Shown: in pieces, positions 26,512 through 39,566 of the stretch | Numbering within the stretch: position 1 is the first letter of the stretch | Layout: each line of letters starts with the position of its first letter | Assembly: GCA_016464825.1 (NCBI GenBank) | Contig: JAEKNQ010000025.1 | Location: 19,649-83,648 of the forward strand | Length of the DNA stretch: 64,000 nt | From: Candidatus Dormiibacter inghamiae | GTDB lineage: Bacteria > Chloroflexota > Dormibacteria > Dormibacterales > Dormibacteraceae | Direction of reading: 5' to 3' | The notes under the pieces: model-generated | What the model saw: the letters and a program-made list of their open reading frames with translations, nothing else | The model's database searches: none | What the model was told of the DNA's origin: nothing | Program-made: the position numbers and the translations under genes

Positions 26512-26569
26512 AAGGCCAAGAAGCGCAGGACGCTCATGTGTCCGGCGCTCCTCTTCGGCCTTGGGTTTT
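26512..26569 (+). terminator. Possible terminator after the LLM gene
   Basis: AAGGCC...GCGC pairs imperfectly with GGCGC...GGCCTT around a long loop and is followed by GGGTTTT. It lies in the 230-base convergent gap 26338-26567; nothing else is recognised there. Confidence 0.35.
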
Positions 26570-27140
26570 AGGAGGACCTCCGGCTCGCGGCTCGGCCGGT
26601 GGCCGTGCGGACGGACGTCGCCGTGGACCCCTTTTGGCGCGTTCCGGCCGCTGTCGGCCGGGCACCTGCCCGGTTGGAAGCGGTGCTGGTCTTGCGCTGG
26701 GTGCGAGCCGCTGCGGTGCGGGTCGACGTGGGACGGCTCACCCTGGTCCGAACCGGAGGCTGGCTGGCGGCCTCGAAGCGGGCAAACGACCTGACCGCGT
26801 TGGCAAAGCCGCCGTGCATCAGTTCCAGAGTCCGATACGCGGCCTCACCGACCAGGTCGCGGCGGCGGGCCTGTGACCTCACCAGGCCGAGGCCCCGAAG
26901 CACGATCTGCGACGGGATGGTGCCGTCCACGAGAGCGGTCGTCGCGTTCGCCGCTCCGGCCACCAGCTGGGCAGCCTGACGCCGCGCCTGCCGAGCGCTG
27001 GGAGCGCCGATACGCTCCAGGCTCCTGACGCTGCTGCGGGCCGTCCGGCGCGGATGGGACGCCGCCTTGGTGGTCTCGGCAACTATGCCTGCTGCGGTGT
27101 TCGCAGTCCGCTCCTGCAGGTCGCTTGTTTCTTCGTTCAT
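26568..27140 (-). CDS. Ala/Arg/Thr-rich basic protein of unknown function (phasin- or histone-like composition)
   Basis: 190 residues. Residues 1-120 are predicted helical and amphipathic (RTANTAAGIVAETTKAA, QARRQAAQLVAGAANATTALV, YRTLELMHGGFANAVRSFARFEA). Residues 125-190 are a low-complexity, strongly basic Arg/Thr/Ala/Ser tail (RTAAARTQRKTSTASNRAGA, ending RAASRRSS). The layout recalls phasin-like granule proteins with a basic nucleic-acid-binding tail, but no family was recognised. Its ATG is preceded by GGAGCTTC about 6 bases upstream. It is separated from the helicase operon by about 30 bases in the same direction. Confidence 0.6.
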   Translation of the reverse strand: MNEETSDLQERTANTAAGIVAETTKAASHPRRTARSSVRSLERIGAPSARQARRQAAQLVAGAANATTALVDGTIPSQIVLRGLGLVRSQARRRDLVGEAAYRTLELMHGGFANAVRSFARFEAASQPPVRTRVSRPTSTRTAAARTQRKTSTASNRAGARPTAAGTRQKGSTATSVRTATGRAASRRSS

Positions 27141-27170
27141 TGAAGCTCCTTGGCGATGGATTGATTGACG

Positions 27171-27526
27171 CTATGCGTCATTGTAACGCATCTGACGCGA
27201 TGCGTCAAACCTCGCTGACACTCCCAACCTCTCCAGCAGCCGTTCGGCGTGTTCGCCGAAGAGGTCGTAGTGAGCTACGCGCCGCCGCTTCTCCGGCTGG
27301 ATCCACTCTGGCCGGAGGCCGTAGCCGGCGCCCCATGCCTGCAGCCGCGAGCGCAGCCCAATGACGTGCAGGAACGGCCTCTCCATGGCTATACCGCGGG
27401 CCGAAAGCGTGCCGTGATAGCGGTCAAAGTTGCGGTGAACGGCAATGCCTCCTGTCTCCGCAAACTCGATCGCGGCCGCCAGTTCCCGGCGTTGGAAGTA
27501 GCGGACTTCCAGCCCCCCCGCGCGCC

Positions 27527-27530
<4 letters not shown>
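27171..27530 (-). CDS. DUF4031-like small protein coupled to the helicase-nuclease
   Basis: 119 residues. The segment MERPFLHVIGLRSRLQAWGAGYGLRPEWIQPEKRRRVAHYDLFGEHAERLLERLGV resembles DUF4031 proteins (His-Tyr-Asp near the C-terminus, 'LGLR..W.Q' before it). Function unknown. The start is taken as GTG at 27530, which overlaps the helicase stop as GTGA; a frame extending to 27563 would overlap more. Strong coupling suggests it is expressed with the repair proteins, although it may simply be a passenger. Confidence 0.6.
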
Positions 27531-30528
<2,998 letters not shown>

Positions 30529-30532
<4 letters not shown>

Positions 30533-33500
30533 TCCGCCGGTCCCCTGCCATAGTGGCAGATCGTTGCGTGGGGGCAACCGCTGAAGGCGTTGAGGCAGGT
30601 GCCATAGACGTCGGCTCTGGGCCGCGGTTGGAAATCGCCTGAGCGGATCTGCTGGATGGCGCTCACCACTGTCGCCCTGCCCTGGCTCAGGTCCTCTTCG
30701 GTCAGAAGCCTGTGCTGCCACGCCTTGGGCCCGGCCAGTCGTTCGCCGACAGCGAACATGGCCTGGCTGATCTCCTTGTACTTGCTCTTGTACTCCTTCG
30801 GGTACCACAAGGAGAGGTAGCGAGGATTGAAGGCAAGCGGCCGGCCTTCTTCGTCCACACCTTCCCGACAGGCGAGGTAATAGAGCAGAAGCTGGACGTC
30901 GACTGGATCGTCTCCGAAGCACTCCCTGTACTTGGATTGGGCGCCGTACGCCTTGCCCGATTTGTAATCGATCACCTCGCAGGTGCCGTCGCCGAGGTCG
31001 TTGACGCGGTCGATCTTGCCGTGGATCTCAGCGCCCTCGAGCTGCAGGACAAAACGCTTCTCTACCGCCAGTGTGTGCCGCCGCGGCAGCGGTTGGCTGC
31101 CGAACACCACAAACTCGATGTAGTTGCGCAGGATGCGATGCACGAGCTGCTCTTCGCGCTTGCGGTCCAAGACGCCTTCCTGCTGGTCCAGATAGGATCC
31201 CAACCGCTCCTCGTAGATGGCGCGCAACAGGTTCCCCTTGTCCTGGAAGGTGCCGCCGCGCCATTCATCCTCGCGGCGGTGGAACTCCTCGAGCACATCG
31301 TGGATGAAGCCACCGCGGGACAGCTCCACCCCGCGTAGGGGTTTGGCGAGGCCGGGATGCTGATTGAACCAGTACAGGCGAGGGCACTTGATGTAGTCGT
31401 TGATGGCGGTGGCCGAAAAACTCGCCGGCGCCACATGCCCGGGACGGACCAGCTCCGGTTGGAACGGCTGACCGGCCTCAGCGTCGCCGAGGAAGGCTGT
31501 GTCCGCGCCGAGAGTCCTAAGCCGGTCCGCCTGCTGCTCGGTCAGAGCCAGTCCTGTCAGCAGCGTCTCAGCCTCGGTCAGGCTGAGGACTGCTTCCGGA
31601 TCCACGCCGAGGCCGCTACGCGACAGCTCGCAGCGTGGAGCCTCGCCGAGGGCAGGTTCCAGAAACGGCGACGGTGCCACGGGCTGGCTGTACTCATCGG
31701 CATAGGTGACGTACAGTCGCCGGCTGGCGCGGGTCAGGCCCACGTAAGCCAGCCTGCCTTCTTCGGCCACGTGCTCCTCGGCGCTGGCCGGCCAGCTGGG
31801 AATAAAGCCCTTCAACTCAGCGGCCAGCCAGGCCTGATCCTCCTCCTCGAGGACGGGGTTCGGCCGAGCTGCAAGCGGAAAGATGCCCTCGCCGAAGCCT
31901 GACAGGAAGACCACCGCAAACTCGAGTCCCTTCGCCTGATGCACTGTCAGGATCTGGACCCCCGACCGGCTCGGCGCGGCGGGCTCCACATCGTCCACAG
32001 CTCGAGCCAGCAGGCTTTCCAGCCGCGCAGCGACGTCGGACAGCAAAGGCGGCCGGCCGTGGAGTCGCTGCCAGGCCCCTTCCAGATCCGCCAGAGCGGT
32101 GAGTGCCACGTTCAGGGCAGCCAGTGACGCGGCGGGCTCCACATCGGGCCCAGCTCCCGCGGCGAGCAAGAGCCTCTGCATGACGCCGGCTTCCATGAGC
32201 AACCAGTAAGCGAGCGCGCGCAGCGGTAGGTGGCGCGCCTTGCGGGCGCCGAGGTAGTAGGTGGTCACTGCTCGGTGCAGAGCGTCCAGCTCAACCTCTG
32301 AGAGATAGCCGGCAGGCGCGGGCGCCTTGATCTCGACGGCTGCCGCGGCGCCGCCGAGGCCCGGGTCGGCAGGGGTGTCGGCGGCCAGCCGGGAGCCGTC
32401 GGCAGGGAAGTCCGGCAGAGTCGCATCGGTCGGCGGGTCAGGGGCAGAACCGGTCGGAGTGCCCGAGGCGGGGCCGAGCGGAGCCTCTGCGGGCCTCGGT
32501 CCGCCGGCTTCCCACGGCAGTGGATAGCGAAGCGCGTCCAGCTCGTGGAGCCAGTACATCAGGCGCTTCACCAGGCGCGGGAGCGGTTTCCCCTGCTCCA
32601 AACACTCCTGACGCAGCCGGCTAGCGGTCGCCGCCGGTACACCGCTCAACGGGGAGGTGACAACTGCCGCCAACGAGTCGGGTTCGTCAGGCACGTTCAA
32701 CGCGCCCAGCATGGTCAGCAGAAAGCGCACTACCTCGTTGCTGACAAAGCCATCTGCGCCGCGAACCTCCGAGGGCAGGTGGAGAGCGCGCAGAGCCTCT
32801 TCAAAGGGCGCCGCGTTCTGAAGAGTCGAGCGGAGAAGGATGGCGACGTCGCCCGGTCGGAGGGTGGAATCGGCTAGCAAAAGCTGGCGTATCTCGCGGG
32901 CGACGAAGAAGGCTTCGTCGATGGCGTTGGCCTCCCTGGCCACAGTCACGCAATCAGTCGCTGAGCTCGCAGTTGCGCTTCGGAACTGGCGCTCGGGCGC
33001 TCCCGGCTGCGTCGCCCGCAACAGCCGGCTTGCAACCGAGAGCGCTTCAGGCGGGCAGCGATGGCTCAGGTTCAGCTCCAGCAGTCGGCCGCCGTAGACC
33101 GCCGGGAACCTACGCGTCAAGAGGTCTGGCACCGCGCCCCGGAAGCGATAGATCGACTGATCTGGGTCTCCGGCGACAAGCAGCCGGGGTCGGCTGGCGG
33201 GTGGGACCAGAAGAGTCAGCAGGGCAAACTGCGCAGGGTCCACATCCTGGAACTCGTCGACCAGTACGTAGCGGAATTTGTGGCGAAGCCGCTCGCCCAG
33301 CTCGGGCCGGCGTTCCAACAGATCGATGGCATCCGCGATGAGATCGCGAAAGTCCTCCAGCCCGACCGCCTCACACCGCTCCTGATAGGCGCTGTAGGCG
33401 GCCGAAAGCGCTTGCACCCGCTCGGAGCCGCTGGTGAGCGCGGCGAGCCGGAACTCGCGATGGCCCACGCGGTTCTGCTTGAGCATGGCGACGAAGCCCA

Positions 33501-33912
33501 GGGCGTCCTGGGCGAAACTGTCGGTCCGGGCGACGGCCGAGAGCCCGCCCAGCTCGGCTTCCGGCATGCCTGTCAACGCCGCCTGCATTGACAGCCACTC
33601 CTGGAACCCGTTCAGCAGGAGCTTCTCTGAACGTGGCTCCTGCTCGCGAAGCAGGCGTGCGCAGAAGCTGTGAAAAGTGCTGATCCAGGCCTCCGGATAG
33701 GAGTCGACCAGCCGATCATCGATCCGGCGCGCCAGCTCGTCCGCCGCCGCCTTGGAGAAGGTCAGAACCAGGATCTCGCCGCGCGTAGCCCGACCTGTGC
33801 TGATCAGGCTTTGGTAGAGGTCGACCAGGGCCTTGGTCTTCCCGGCGCCGGGCCCGGCGATCAGCCGGACTGGTCCCTCGAATTCAGTGGCGGACAGGGC
33901 GCTAGCGAACAT
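30529..33912 (-). CDS. UvrD-family helicase with RecB-like nuclease domain (AdnAB-like subunit 1)
   Basis: 1127 residues. Motor motifs: LIAGPGAGKTKALVDLYQ, LTFSKAAADELARRID, Walker B VLVDEFQDVDPAQFALL, GDPDQSIYRFRGA, motif V VQILTVHQAKGLEFAVVFL and motif VI YVGLTRASRRLYVTYAD. A Pro/Ala-rich insertion of about 70 residues sits near the middle (codons around 32320-32500). The C-terminal nuclease has KIDRVNDLGDGTCEVIDYKSGKAYG and VQLLLYYLACREG; cysteines in YIKCPRLYWF and TCLNAFSGCPHATIC fit an Fe-S clasp. Both Walker motifs are intact in both subunits. It is first gene of a three-gene coupled operon. Confidence 0.88.
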
Positions 33913-34009
33913 GTGTTCCTAATTATGAGGCCGGGAGTTCAAGCCGTCCATTGTTAAGGAGGTCAAGCAGCCGTACCTAGTCCATGGGCTGGACCCTCAC
34001 AATTCGGGG

Positions 34010-34657
34010 GTGGCCCTTCGCCTGAAGAAGCAGTATGCCCCGCCGGTCAGCCGGGTTCAGGTTCGGCGCAGCCAGCTCAGCGACAGCCTCGGCTGGATGC
34101 GCCGGGACGTCGTGCGACGGCTGCTTCCCTTCGCCGCGGTCGTCGTGACTCTCTGGCTGCTGCTCCGACCCCGCTGGCTGGGGCTGAGCTTGGGCGCCCC
34201 GGAGATACAGCTGGCGGTCGGCGCGGTCGGCGCGGTACTGCTCTTCTTCGGCGGCGCTGCGGTGCAGCTGGGTCTGAGCCGGCGCCGCCGGGCTCTGGCG
34301 GTTGCGGGCTCAGGCGCGGATCTATGGGTGCAGGCAGGCTACTACCTCCTGCTCAATGCGCCGCTCGAGGAGGCTGTCTTCCGGGGCCTGCTCCAGGGCG
34401 CGCTCACCGCGCTCGGCGGCCCGGCTCTGGGCCTGTCGGCAGGCACTGCCGCATACGTGCTGTATCACCGGTTGGGCGGCTGGGCGTGGCAGGACGTCGC
34501 GGCGACCACCCTGGTCGGAATGCCCCTGGCGCTCCTCTACTGGCTGCTGCCCGGACCACCCTCTCTCGTGGCGGTAAGCCTCGCACACGCCGGCGCCACC
34601 TGCGGATTCCTGGGCCCGGGGCCTTGGCTCCTCTGGCGACTGAGACTTCTCGCCTAG
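34010..34657 (+). CDS. CPBP-family intramembrane metalloprotease (Abi-like)
   Basis: 215 residues with about six hydrophobic segments. The CPBP motif EEAVFRGLLQG (about 127-137) supplies the Glu-Glu-x3-Arg, and later His residues (YVLYHRLGGWAW and SLAHAGATCGFLGPG) fit motifs 2 and 3. The family includes CAAX prenyl proteases and bacteriocin-immunity proteins; bacterial members act on unknown membrane substrates. The start is GTG at 34010, and no strong ribosome-binding site is visible. Divergent from the helicase operon. Confidence 0.78.
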   Translation: MALRLKKQYAPPVSRVQVRRSQLSDSLGWMRRDVVRRLLPFAAVVVTLWLLLRPRWLGLSLGAPEIQLAVGAVGAVLLFFGGAAVQLGLSRRRRALAVAGSGADLWVQAGYYLLLNAPLEEAVFRGLLQGALTALGGPALGLSAGTAAYVLYHRLGGWAWQDVAATTLVGMPLALLYWLLPGPPSLVAVSLAHAGATCGFLGPGPWLLWRLRLLA

Positions 34658-34695
34658 GGTCCTGCGCCCAGACGCTTGTTGAGTAGATTGTGGCA

Positions 34696-34836
34696 GCCCG
34701 AGGGCGCCGGTCCGGGCAGCGAGGCAAAGGAAAGGGTGGAACTAGGAGGAGCGCACTTCCGGCCGGGGCCCCGCAAGCGGGGGCGTGCGACGACGGGCCG
34801 GGCCCCATTTCCGGGGTCCCCGCGAAGCCTGCTTCG
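34696..34836 (+). other. Hairpin-rich leader upstream of an MFS gene
   Basis: The 220-base gap 34658-34877 holds four stems in order: GCCCG/CGGGC (34696-34717), CGCAC...CCCCG-CAAG-CGGGG...GTGCG (34752-34789), CCCC/GGGG (34803-34816) and CGAAG-CCTG-CTTCG (34823-34836), ending 42 bases before the MFS start. It could be a regulatory leader for the transporter. It did not match riboswitch cores that I know (guanidine-I, T-box, cobalamin, SAM were considered). Confidence 0.35.
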
Positions 34837-34877
34837 TGGGATGGGTTGACGCTGGCATCGGTGTCCGGAGCCGCAAT

Positions 34878-36086
34878 ATGCCAACGAATTTCTGGCGCGG
34901 GACACTAAGGCGCCTCCGGCAGCTGGCCTCCGGTCAGCTGGGCCTGGCTCTCGCCGGATTGGCAACCGGGCTGGTCAGCTTCGACAGCTCCATCCTCACT
35001 CTGGCCCTGCCGGCCATCGGTCAGGAATTCCACGCAGGTGTTCCCACGCTCGCCACTGTGGGGGCGCTCCTGGCCGCGGGATCTCTCCTGGGCCTACCGC
35101 TGGCGGTGAGCGCCGACCGCTTCGGCCGGCGTCGCGTGTTAGTGGCCGGCGTGGCAGGTTTCTCGCTGGCTAACCTCCTCAGCGCAGCAGCGCCCGGCCT
35201 GTCCTGGCTGGCCGCCAGCCGGCTCCTGGCAGTCGCCCTCGAGACCGCCGTGGCGGGGACCGCGGCGGCATACGCCGTCGAGCAGGCGCCGGCCCGCGGC
35301 CGCGGCACCGCGCTGTCATTCCTGGCGGTCGCGGGCGGCGCCGGGGCGGGGCTGAGCGTGGTTCTCTATCCCTTCCTGGCGCCGAACTGGCGGCTTCTCT
35401 ACGCCCTGGGCGCCGCCGGGCTACTGGCCCTGCCCCTGCTTCTGCGCCGGCTGCCTGAGAGCCGCGCCTGGCGCAGATTGGAAGCTGCGTCCGGGGGCCT
35501 GCGCGTGCTGTTGGAACCGCCCTGGCGGCGCCGAGTGGCACTCTTCGCGCTCGCCGCTGCGCTCGGAGAAGCGTTCTTCGGCCCGGCCAACCTGCTGCTC
35601 GCGCTCTTCGGACAGCGCGAGCTCCACCTGGGCACCACGGTAATCAGTCTGGTCTTCGTCGCGGCCGGGCTGGGCTCACTCCCTGGGTTTGCCGCAGGCT
35701 CGTGGTTGGCGGCGAAGGGCTATCGCCGGCTGCCGGCGGTGGGGCTGGCTTTCGCCGCCGCCCTCACAGCCGGTTTGAGCTTCGCCGGCCGACCAGGTCT
35801 CTATCTGGCGGGCGACCTGCTCTGGACACTGCTCGCCGGTGCCAACGTGGCGATTGCCGGAGCTTGGCTGGGCGAGTTGTTCCCCACCCGAGCTCGGGCC
35901 ACCGCGGACACCACCGCAGCCGTTGCGGCCGCCGCCGGAAGCGCGGCCGGTCTGCTCCTGGTTGGCCTTCTCGAGCCTCAGCTCGGCCTGGGCCGAAGCC
36001 TGCTGCTGATGATGGCGGGCGGAGCCGGCGGAGCGCTGCTGCTCCTGCTCCTGCCGGGCACCTCCGGCGGACGACTGCCTGAGTGA
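34878..36086 (+). CDS. MFS transporter
   Basis: 402 residues with 12 predicted membrane helices. The N-terminal half shows GLVSFDSSILTLALPAIGQEF and the MFS loop motif AVSADRFGRRRVLVAGV between helices 2 and 3; the C-terminal half repeats the pattern (AGSWLAAKGYRRLPAVG). TM1 carries an acidic residue (FDSS), as in many drug and sugar/proton antiporters. The start is ATG 34878 with CGGAG 8 bases upstream; an in-frame GTG/ATG at 34785 would add an unlikely basic leader. Substrate unknown. Confidence 0.85.
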   Translation: MPTNFWRGTLRRLRQLASGQLGLALAGLATGLVSFDSSILTLALPAIGQEFHAGVPTLATVGALLAAGSLLGLPLAVSADRFGRRRVLVAGVAGFSLANLLSAAAPGLSWLAASRLLAVALETAVAGTAAAYAVEQAPARGRGTALSFLAVAGGAGAGLSVVLYPFLAPNWRLLYALGAAGLLALPLLLRRLPESRAWRRLEAASGGLRVLLEPPWRRRVALFALAAALGEAFFGPANLLLALFGQRELHLGTTVISLVFVAAGLGSLPGFAAGSWLAAKGYRRLPAVGLAFAAALTAGLSFAGRPGLYLAGDLLWTLLAGANVAIAGAWLGELFPTRARATADTTAAVAAAAGSAAGLLLVGLLEPQLGLGRSLLLMMAGGAGGALLLLLLPGTSGGRLPE

Positions 36087-36297
36087 CAGCACCCCGGACG
36101 CTGTCCACTCGGACGAATGTGTAAACTCCCTGCAGGGCACCGGCCAGCCTGATCTCAGGCGCTCGGCGCGAGGCGTGCCCGGGAAACGACTTGATCCCAT
36201 CTTTCTCCTCGGCCACCGACGTGGCTGGCGCTCCAGCCCCCACCTTGCCGCGCGTCTGCGCTCATCGATCCGGGTCGGGGGCGGCGAGTTTCAGCCT

Positions 36298-39200
36298 ATG
36301 AGCACACCAAACCCCGGCGACATCCTGCCTCTCTGGGACCCCGATCTGCCAGGCGAGGTGATCAAGACAGGACGCCTGGGCATCCGCATCCGGCCCGGCA
36401 GCCCTGCCGCTCAGAAGCTGGAGTTCATCCCGGGCGGCCCCGAGTGGCTACGCCAGGTGCTGGAGGAACACCGCGAGATCGACGGCACCTACACGGTCAG
36501 CAAGGCCGACCGGCCGTTGGACTTCATAGGCCAGGTGGACCAGACGCTGATCACCGGCCGCCTGGGCCGCACTCAACGCGGTCTCGCGCTCGAGATCACA
36601 GAGATGCAGCAGCTGGAAAAGGAGTTCGAGATCGAGAAGGCTCGTCTCAACCTCCGCTACTCCGAGCTGGCGCTGGTCCAGGAGTGGGACGGCGAGCTGG
36701 AGGCGCTCACCTCGTTCGTGCTGCGAGAGAAGGCTAAGACCCTGCCCATCCTCGACTCAACCCTGCGCTTCATCGAGCATCTGCGCGACTTCCGCGAACA
36801 CCTGGCGGAGGCCACCATCCGCCGCTTCGAGGCCACCGAACAGTGGATCGAATGCCCCCGCTGCGAGAACCGGGCGCCGATCTCGCTGGGCATTCAATGT
36901 CCTGAATGCGGCGAGGATATGCGCGGCGGCGAGTACGTCCGAGCGGCGCTACAGCTGGCCGACGGCACAGACGCCCGCATCTACCGCGGCATCGACTCGC
37001 TGACGGTTCGCTCGCCCAGCTTTCCTGAATACCGCGGCATGACACTTGACCGCGCCAGCGGCAACACGCTCACCGTCTCCTTCCGCCGCTACGACCCGCT
37101 GCCTGACGAGGGAGTGGTGCTGCCGACGGCCAGCGTGGAGATGTTCGAAGCGCAGCGTTCGGTGATCCGGCAGCTGATGATCGGCTCGCCTCGCACCGGT
37201 GCCCTCGGCGCCCAGCTCGCCGATCCCGGCTGGCTCGGGATCCCGCCCCGCGTTTCCCTGGACGGCAAGCGCGCCGCGCACCTGCCTCAACCCAACGACG
37301 AGCAGTCGGAAGCGGTGAGCCGGGTGATGGGCATGCGGCCGGGCCAGATGTATTTGATCCAGGGACCACCGGGCACCGGCAAGACGACAGCCATCGTGGA
37401 GTCAATCCGCCGCATCCTGAGCCGCAACAACGAGGCGTCGATCCTGCTCTCTTCGCACTCCAACGATGCTGTTGACACCGGCCAGGAGCGCCTGCTTGGC
37501 TTCAGCCACGTCCGCCAGGTGCGCATCGCCGAGCCTGGCAAGGTGCCGCGACGGCTGCGCCATACGCTGGTCGACGGCGACGACCTGGAGCCGTTCAACC
37601 TGGTGGCGGGCACCGTGAACCGGCTCGCCATCGACTCCCGTCTGCGCTTCCGGGTCTTCGACTGGGTGATCCTGGATGAGGCCAACAAGGTGCGCGCCAA
37701 CGAAGCGCTGTCACTGCTGCCGCTCGCCAAGCGCTGGGTGATGATCGGCGACATGAACCAGCTGCCGCCGGTCATGGAGGAGGCGGCGATCGGCTTCGAG
37801 ATCAGGAGTCCGCTGGACGAGCTTGTGCGGGACTCCAGCTTTTACGGCTGGGCTTGGGACGAATCGCCGGCGGGAGCGAAGATCATGCTGCCCCGCCAGT
37901 ACCGCATGCGGGAACCCATCGGCCGGGTGGTCTCCGATCTGTTCTACGAAGGCAAGCTGATCCACGAATCGCCGCACCAGCGGATGCCGCTGCCCTGGCC
38001 GTTTGATCGGGAGCTGGTCTGGGTTGATACGGGCGCCCAGGACGAGTACCGCGACGCCCAGCGTTCAGTGGCTAACGAGTTCGAGGTGGCGCTCTGCAAG
38101 GACATCACCTCCATCATCCGGCGCCGCGTGCGCAAGTCGCGCCTAGCAGTCATAGCCATGTACTCCTCGCAGGTGAACCGGCTCGTCTCCGCCCTGAAGG
38201 GCATAGTGCCGCCAGACGACATCGAATCCGTCGACGCCTTCGAGGGCCGTGAGTCCGACGCGGTGATCCTCTCGTTGGTCCGCTCCAACGATCGCTCGGC
38301 GATCGGATTCCTGAACGACCCCAACCGGGTCAACGTCGCCATCTCCCGGGCCAAGAAGCTGCTGGTGGTGGTGGGCGACTCCAAGACTGTCATCGGCGGC
38401 GCGCCTGAGCTGTTCGGTCCGCTTTTCGAGCACGCCAAGGAGGAGGGCTTGGTAGCGGGAGTGGGTGCTGTGGTCACCGCCTGCCAGCGGGTCGGAGTCC
38501 GCTCCCAAGTCCAGCGGCTGTCGCGCCCTCGCCGCGGCGAGCGCGGGCGGAATCGGCGGCGGCGGCGCGGTTCGGACAGCCGGGGGCCGCAGGACGCCCC
38601 GCTGGAGCAGCGAGTTACCAGCGCGGAGACGGCCGAGCTGCCGGCAGAAGAGGTCGCTCTCGCACCGGCCAGTCAGGACGAGCGGGGCCGCCCGGACAGA
38701 TCCGAGCCCACCGCGGCTGCGGAGCAGTCCCCGGCAGTTGGTCAGACGGACCTCGCCGACAAGTCTGCCGGCGGTGCCTCAGACCAGACGGCCGACCATG
38801 CCCCTGCCGGCGGAGCCGCAGCCAGAAACGGGCGTGGGTCCCGCCGGCGCCGACCGCGACGGGCGGCAGCGCCGGATCGTGATCAGCAGGTTCGCGGCGA
38901 AGCTGCCGCTGCGCGCAACGGCTCCCTCCATATGGGAGCCGAAGCCCCCTCGCCAGCCGAGTTACAGCCGGCGGCCGGCGAGGAGCGGGGCGGCCAGGGA
39001 CCCGGCTCTCATGACGGCGCAGAGGAGCGGCCGACAGCTGTCGAGCTCGTTCAGCTGCCCCTTGACACCCGCGCCAGCACCACGCGGTCAGTAGGGTTGA
39101 AGCCCAAGGCCATTCGAGAGATCCTGGCGGCCGCGCAAGAGCAGGGTGGGCTGGCCGTCGTCCGCCGCCGCGAACCAGTCCGATCGCGCCGGCGACGGCT

Positions 39201-39411
39201 GTCACCGGAGGGGCCTAATGGCGAACCCGACGCTGAGGAGGTGGCCCCGAAGCCAGACGAGAGCCGGCCGGCCAGAGCCGGCGCCAGGCAGAGTAGCAAG
39301 AGCTTGACGGAGCCGGCCGCCGACGCTGAACAAGCAGTTGTCAAGGAGACCTCGGCCAAGCGCCCGGCGACTGTCAAGCGACCACCCCCTGAAAAGGCCC
39401 CGCAAAAGTGA
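36298..39411 (+). CDS. Upf1/DNA2-like SF1 helicase with zinc ribbon and long disordered tail
   Basis: 1037 residues. A coiled-coil-like N-terminal region is followed by a zinc ribbon with two CxxC pairs (CPRCENRAP and CPECGEDM, about 186-207). The SF1B motor has Walker A QGPPGTGKTTAIVES (about 355-368), LSSHSNDAVDTGQERL, VILDEANKVRA in place of the usual DEAA/Q, VMIGDMNQLPPVM, VDAFEGRESDAVILSLVRSN and NVAISRAKKLLVVVGD. Residues from about 737 to the end are low complexity, rich in Arg, Glu, Ala, Pro and Ser, with RGERGRNRRRRRGSDS-like basic patches. Such tails often bind RNA or partners. The start is ATG 36298; the frame is open to 36175 but without support. Relatives act on DNA or RNA; the substrate here is unknown. 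Confidence 0.85.
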   Translation: MSTPNPGDILPLWDPDLPGEVIKTGRLGIRIRPGSPAAQKLEFIPGGPEWLRQVLEEHREIDGTYTVSKADRPLDFIGQVDQTLITGRLGRTQRGLALEITEMQQLEKEFEIEKARLNLRYSELALVQEWDGELEALTSFVLREKAKTLPILDSTLRFIEHLRDFREHLAEATIRRFEATEQWIECPRCENRAPISLGIQCPECGEDMRGGEYVRAALQLADGTDARIYRGIDSLTVRSPSFPEYRGMTLDRASGNTLTVSFRRYDPLPDEGVVLPTASVEMFEAQRSVIRQLMIGSPRTGALGAQLADPGWLGIPPRVSLDGKRAAHLPQPNDEQSEAVSRVMGMRPGQMYLIQGPPGTGKTTAIVESIRRILSRNNEASILLSSHSNDAVDTGQERLLGFSHVRQVRIAEPGKVPRRLRHTLVDGDDLEPFNLVAGTVNRLAIDSRLRFRVFDWVILDEANKVRANEALSLLPLAKRWVMIGDMNQLPPVMEEAAIGFEIRSPLDELVRDSSFYGWAWDESPAGAKIMLPRQYRMREPIGRVVSDLFYEGKLIHESPHQRMPLPWPFDRELVWVDTGAQDEYRDAQRSVANEFEVALCKDITSIIRRRVRKSRLAVIAMYSSQVNRLVSALKGIVPPDDIESVDAFEGRESDAVILSLVRSNDRSAIGFLNDPNRVNVAISRAKKLLVVVGDSKTVIGGAPELFGPLFEHAKEEGLVAGVGAVVTACQRVGVRSQVQRLSRPRRGERGRNRRRRRGSDSRGPQDAPLEQRVTSAETAELPAEEVALAPASQDERGRPDRSEPTAAAEQSPAVGQTDLADKSAGGASDQTADHAPAGGAAARNGRGSRRRRPRRAAAPDRDQQVRGEAAAARNGSLHMGAEAPSPAELQPAAGEERGGQGPGSHDGAEERPTAVELVQLPLDTRASTTRSVGLKPKAIREILAAAQEQGGLAVVRRREPVRSRRRRLSPEGPNGEPDAEEVAPKPDESRPARAGARQSSKSLTEPAADAEQAVVKETSAKRPATVKRPPPEKAPQK

Positions 39412-39509
39412 GGGGAGGCCGTACACAGCTGGCTTCTAAGCGCTGGCGGGCCGCCGCGGGGGCAGACGCCGCTGGACCTTGAGGTGAGCCCAGCCGGGGA
39501 ATAGCCCTT

Positions 39510-39532
39510 GGGCGCCCCTGAGCGGGGCGCCC
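39510..39532 (+). terminator. GC-rich hairpin after the helicase gene
   Basis: GGGCGCCCC and GGGGCGCCC form a perfect 9-base stem with loop TGAGC, about 100 bases after the helicase stop. No U-tract follows, so it is a weak or factor-assisted terminator, or a transcript stabiliser. Nothing else is recognised in 39412-39542. Confidence 0.5.
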
Positions 39533-39566
39533 GTCGGCAAGGGTGCACGCCGCTATCCTTCCAGGG

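Noticed and set aside
30533..30922. N-terminal extension of the second helicase
   Set aside because: It reads the upstream helicase's nuclease domain out of frame; the coupled ATG at 30532 is the real start.
34720..34800. Guanidine-I riboswitch or T-box
   Set aside because: Short resemblances (CTAGG, ACGACGGG, AGGGTGGAAC) only; the diagnostic conserved segments are missing.
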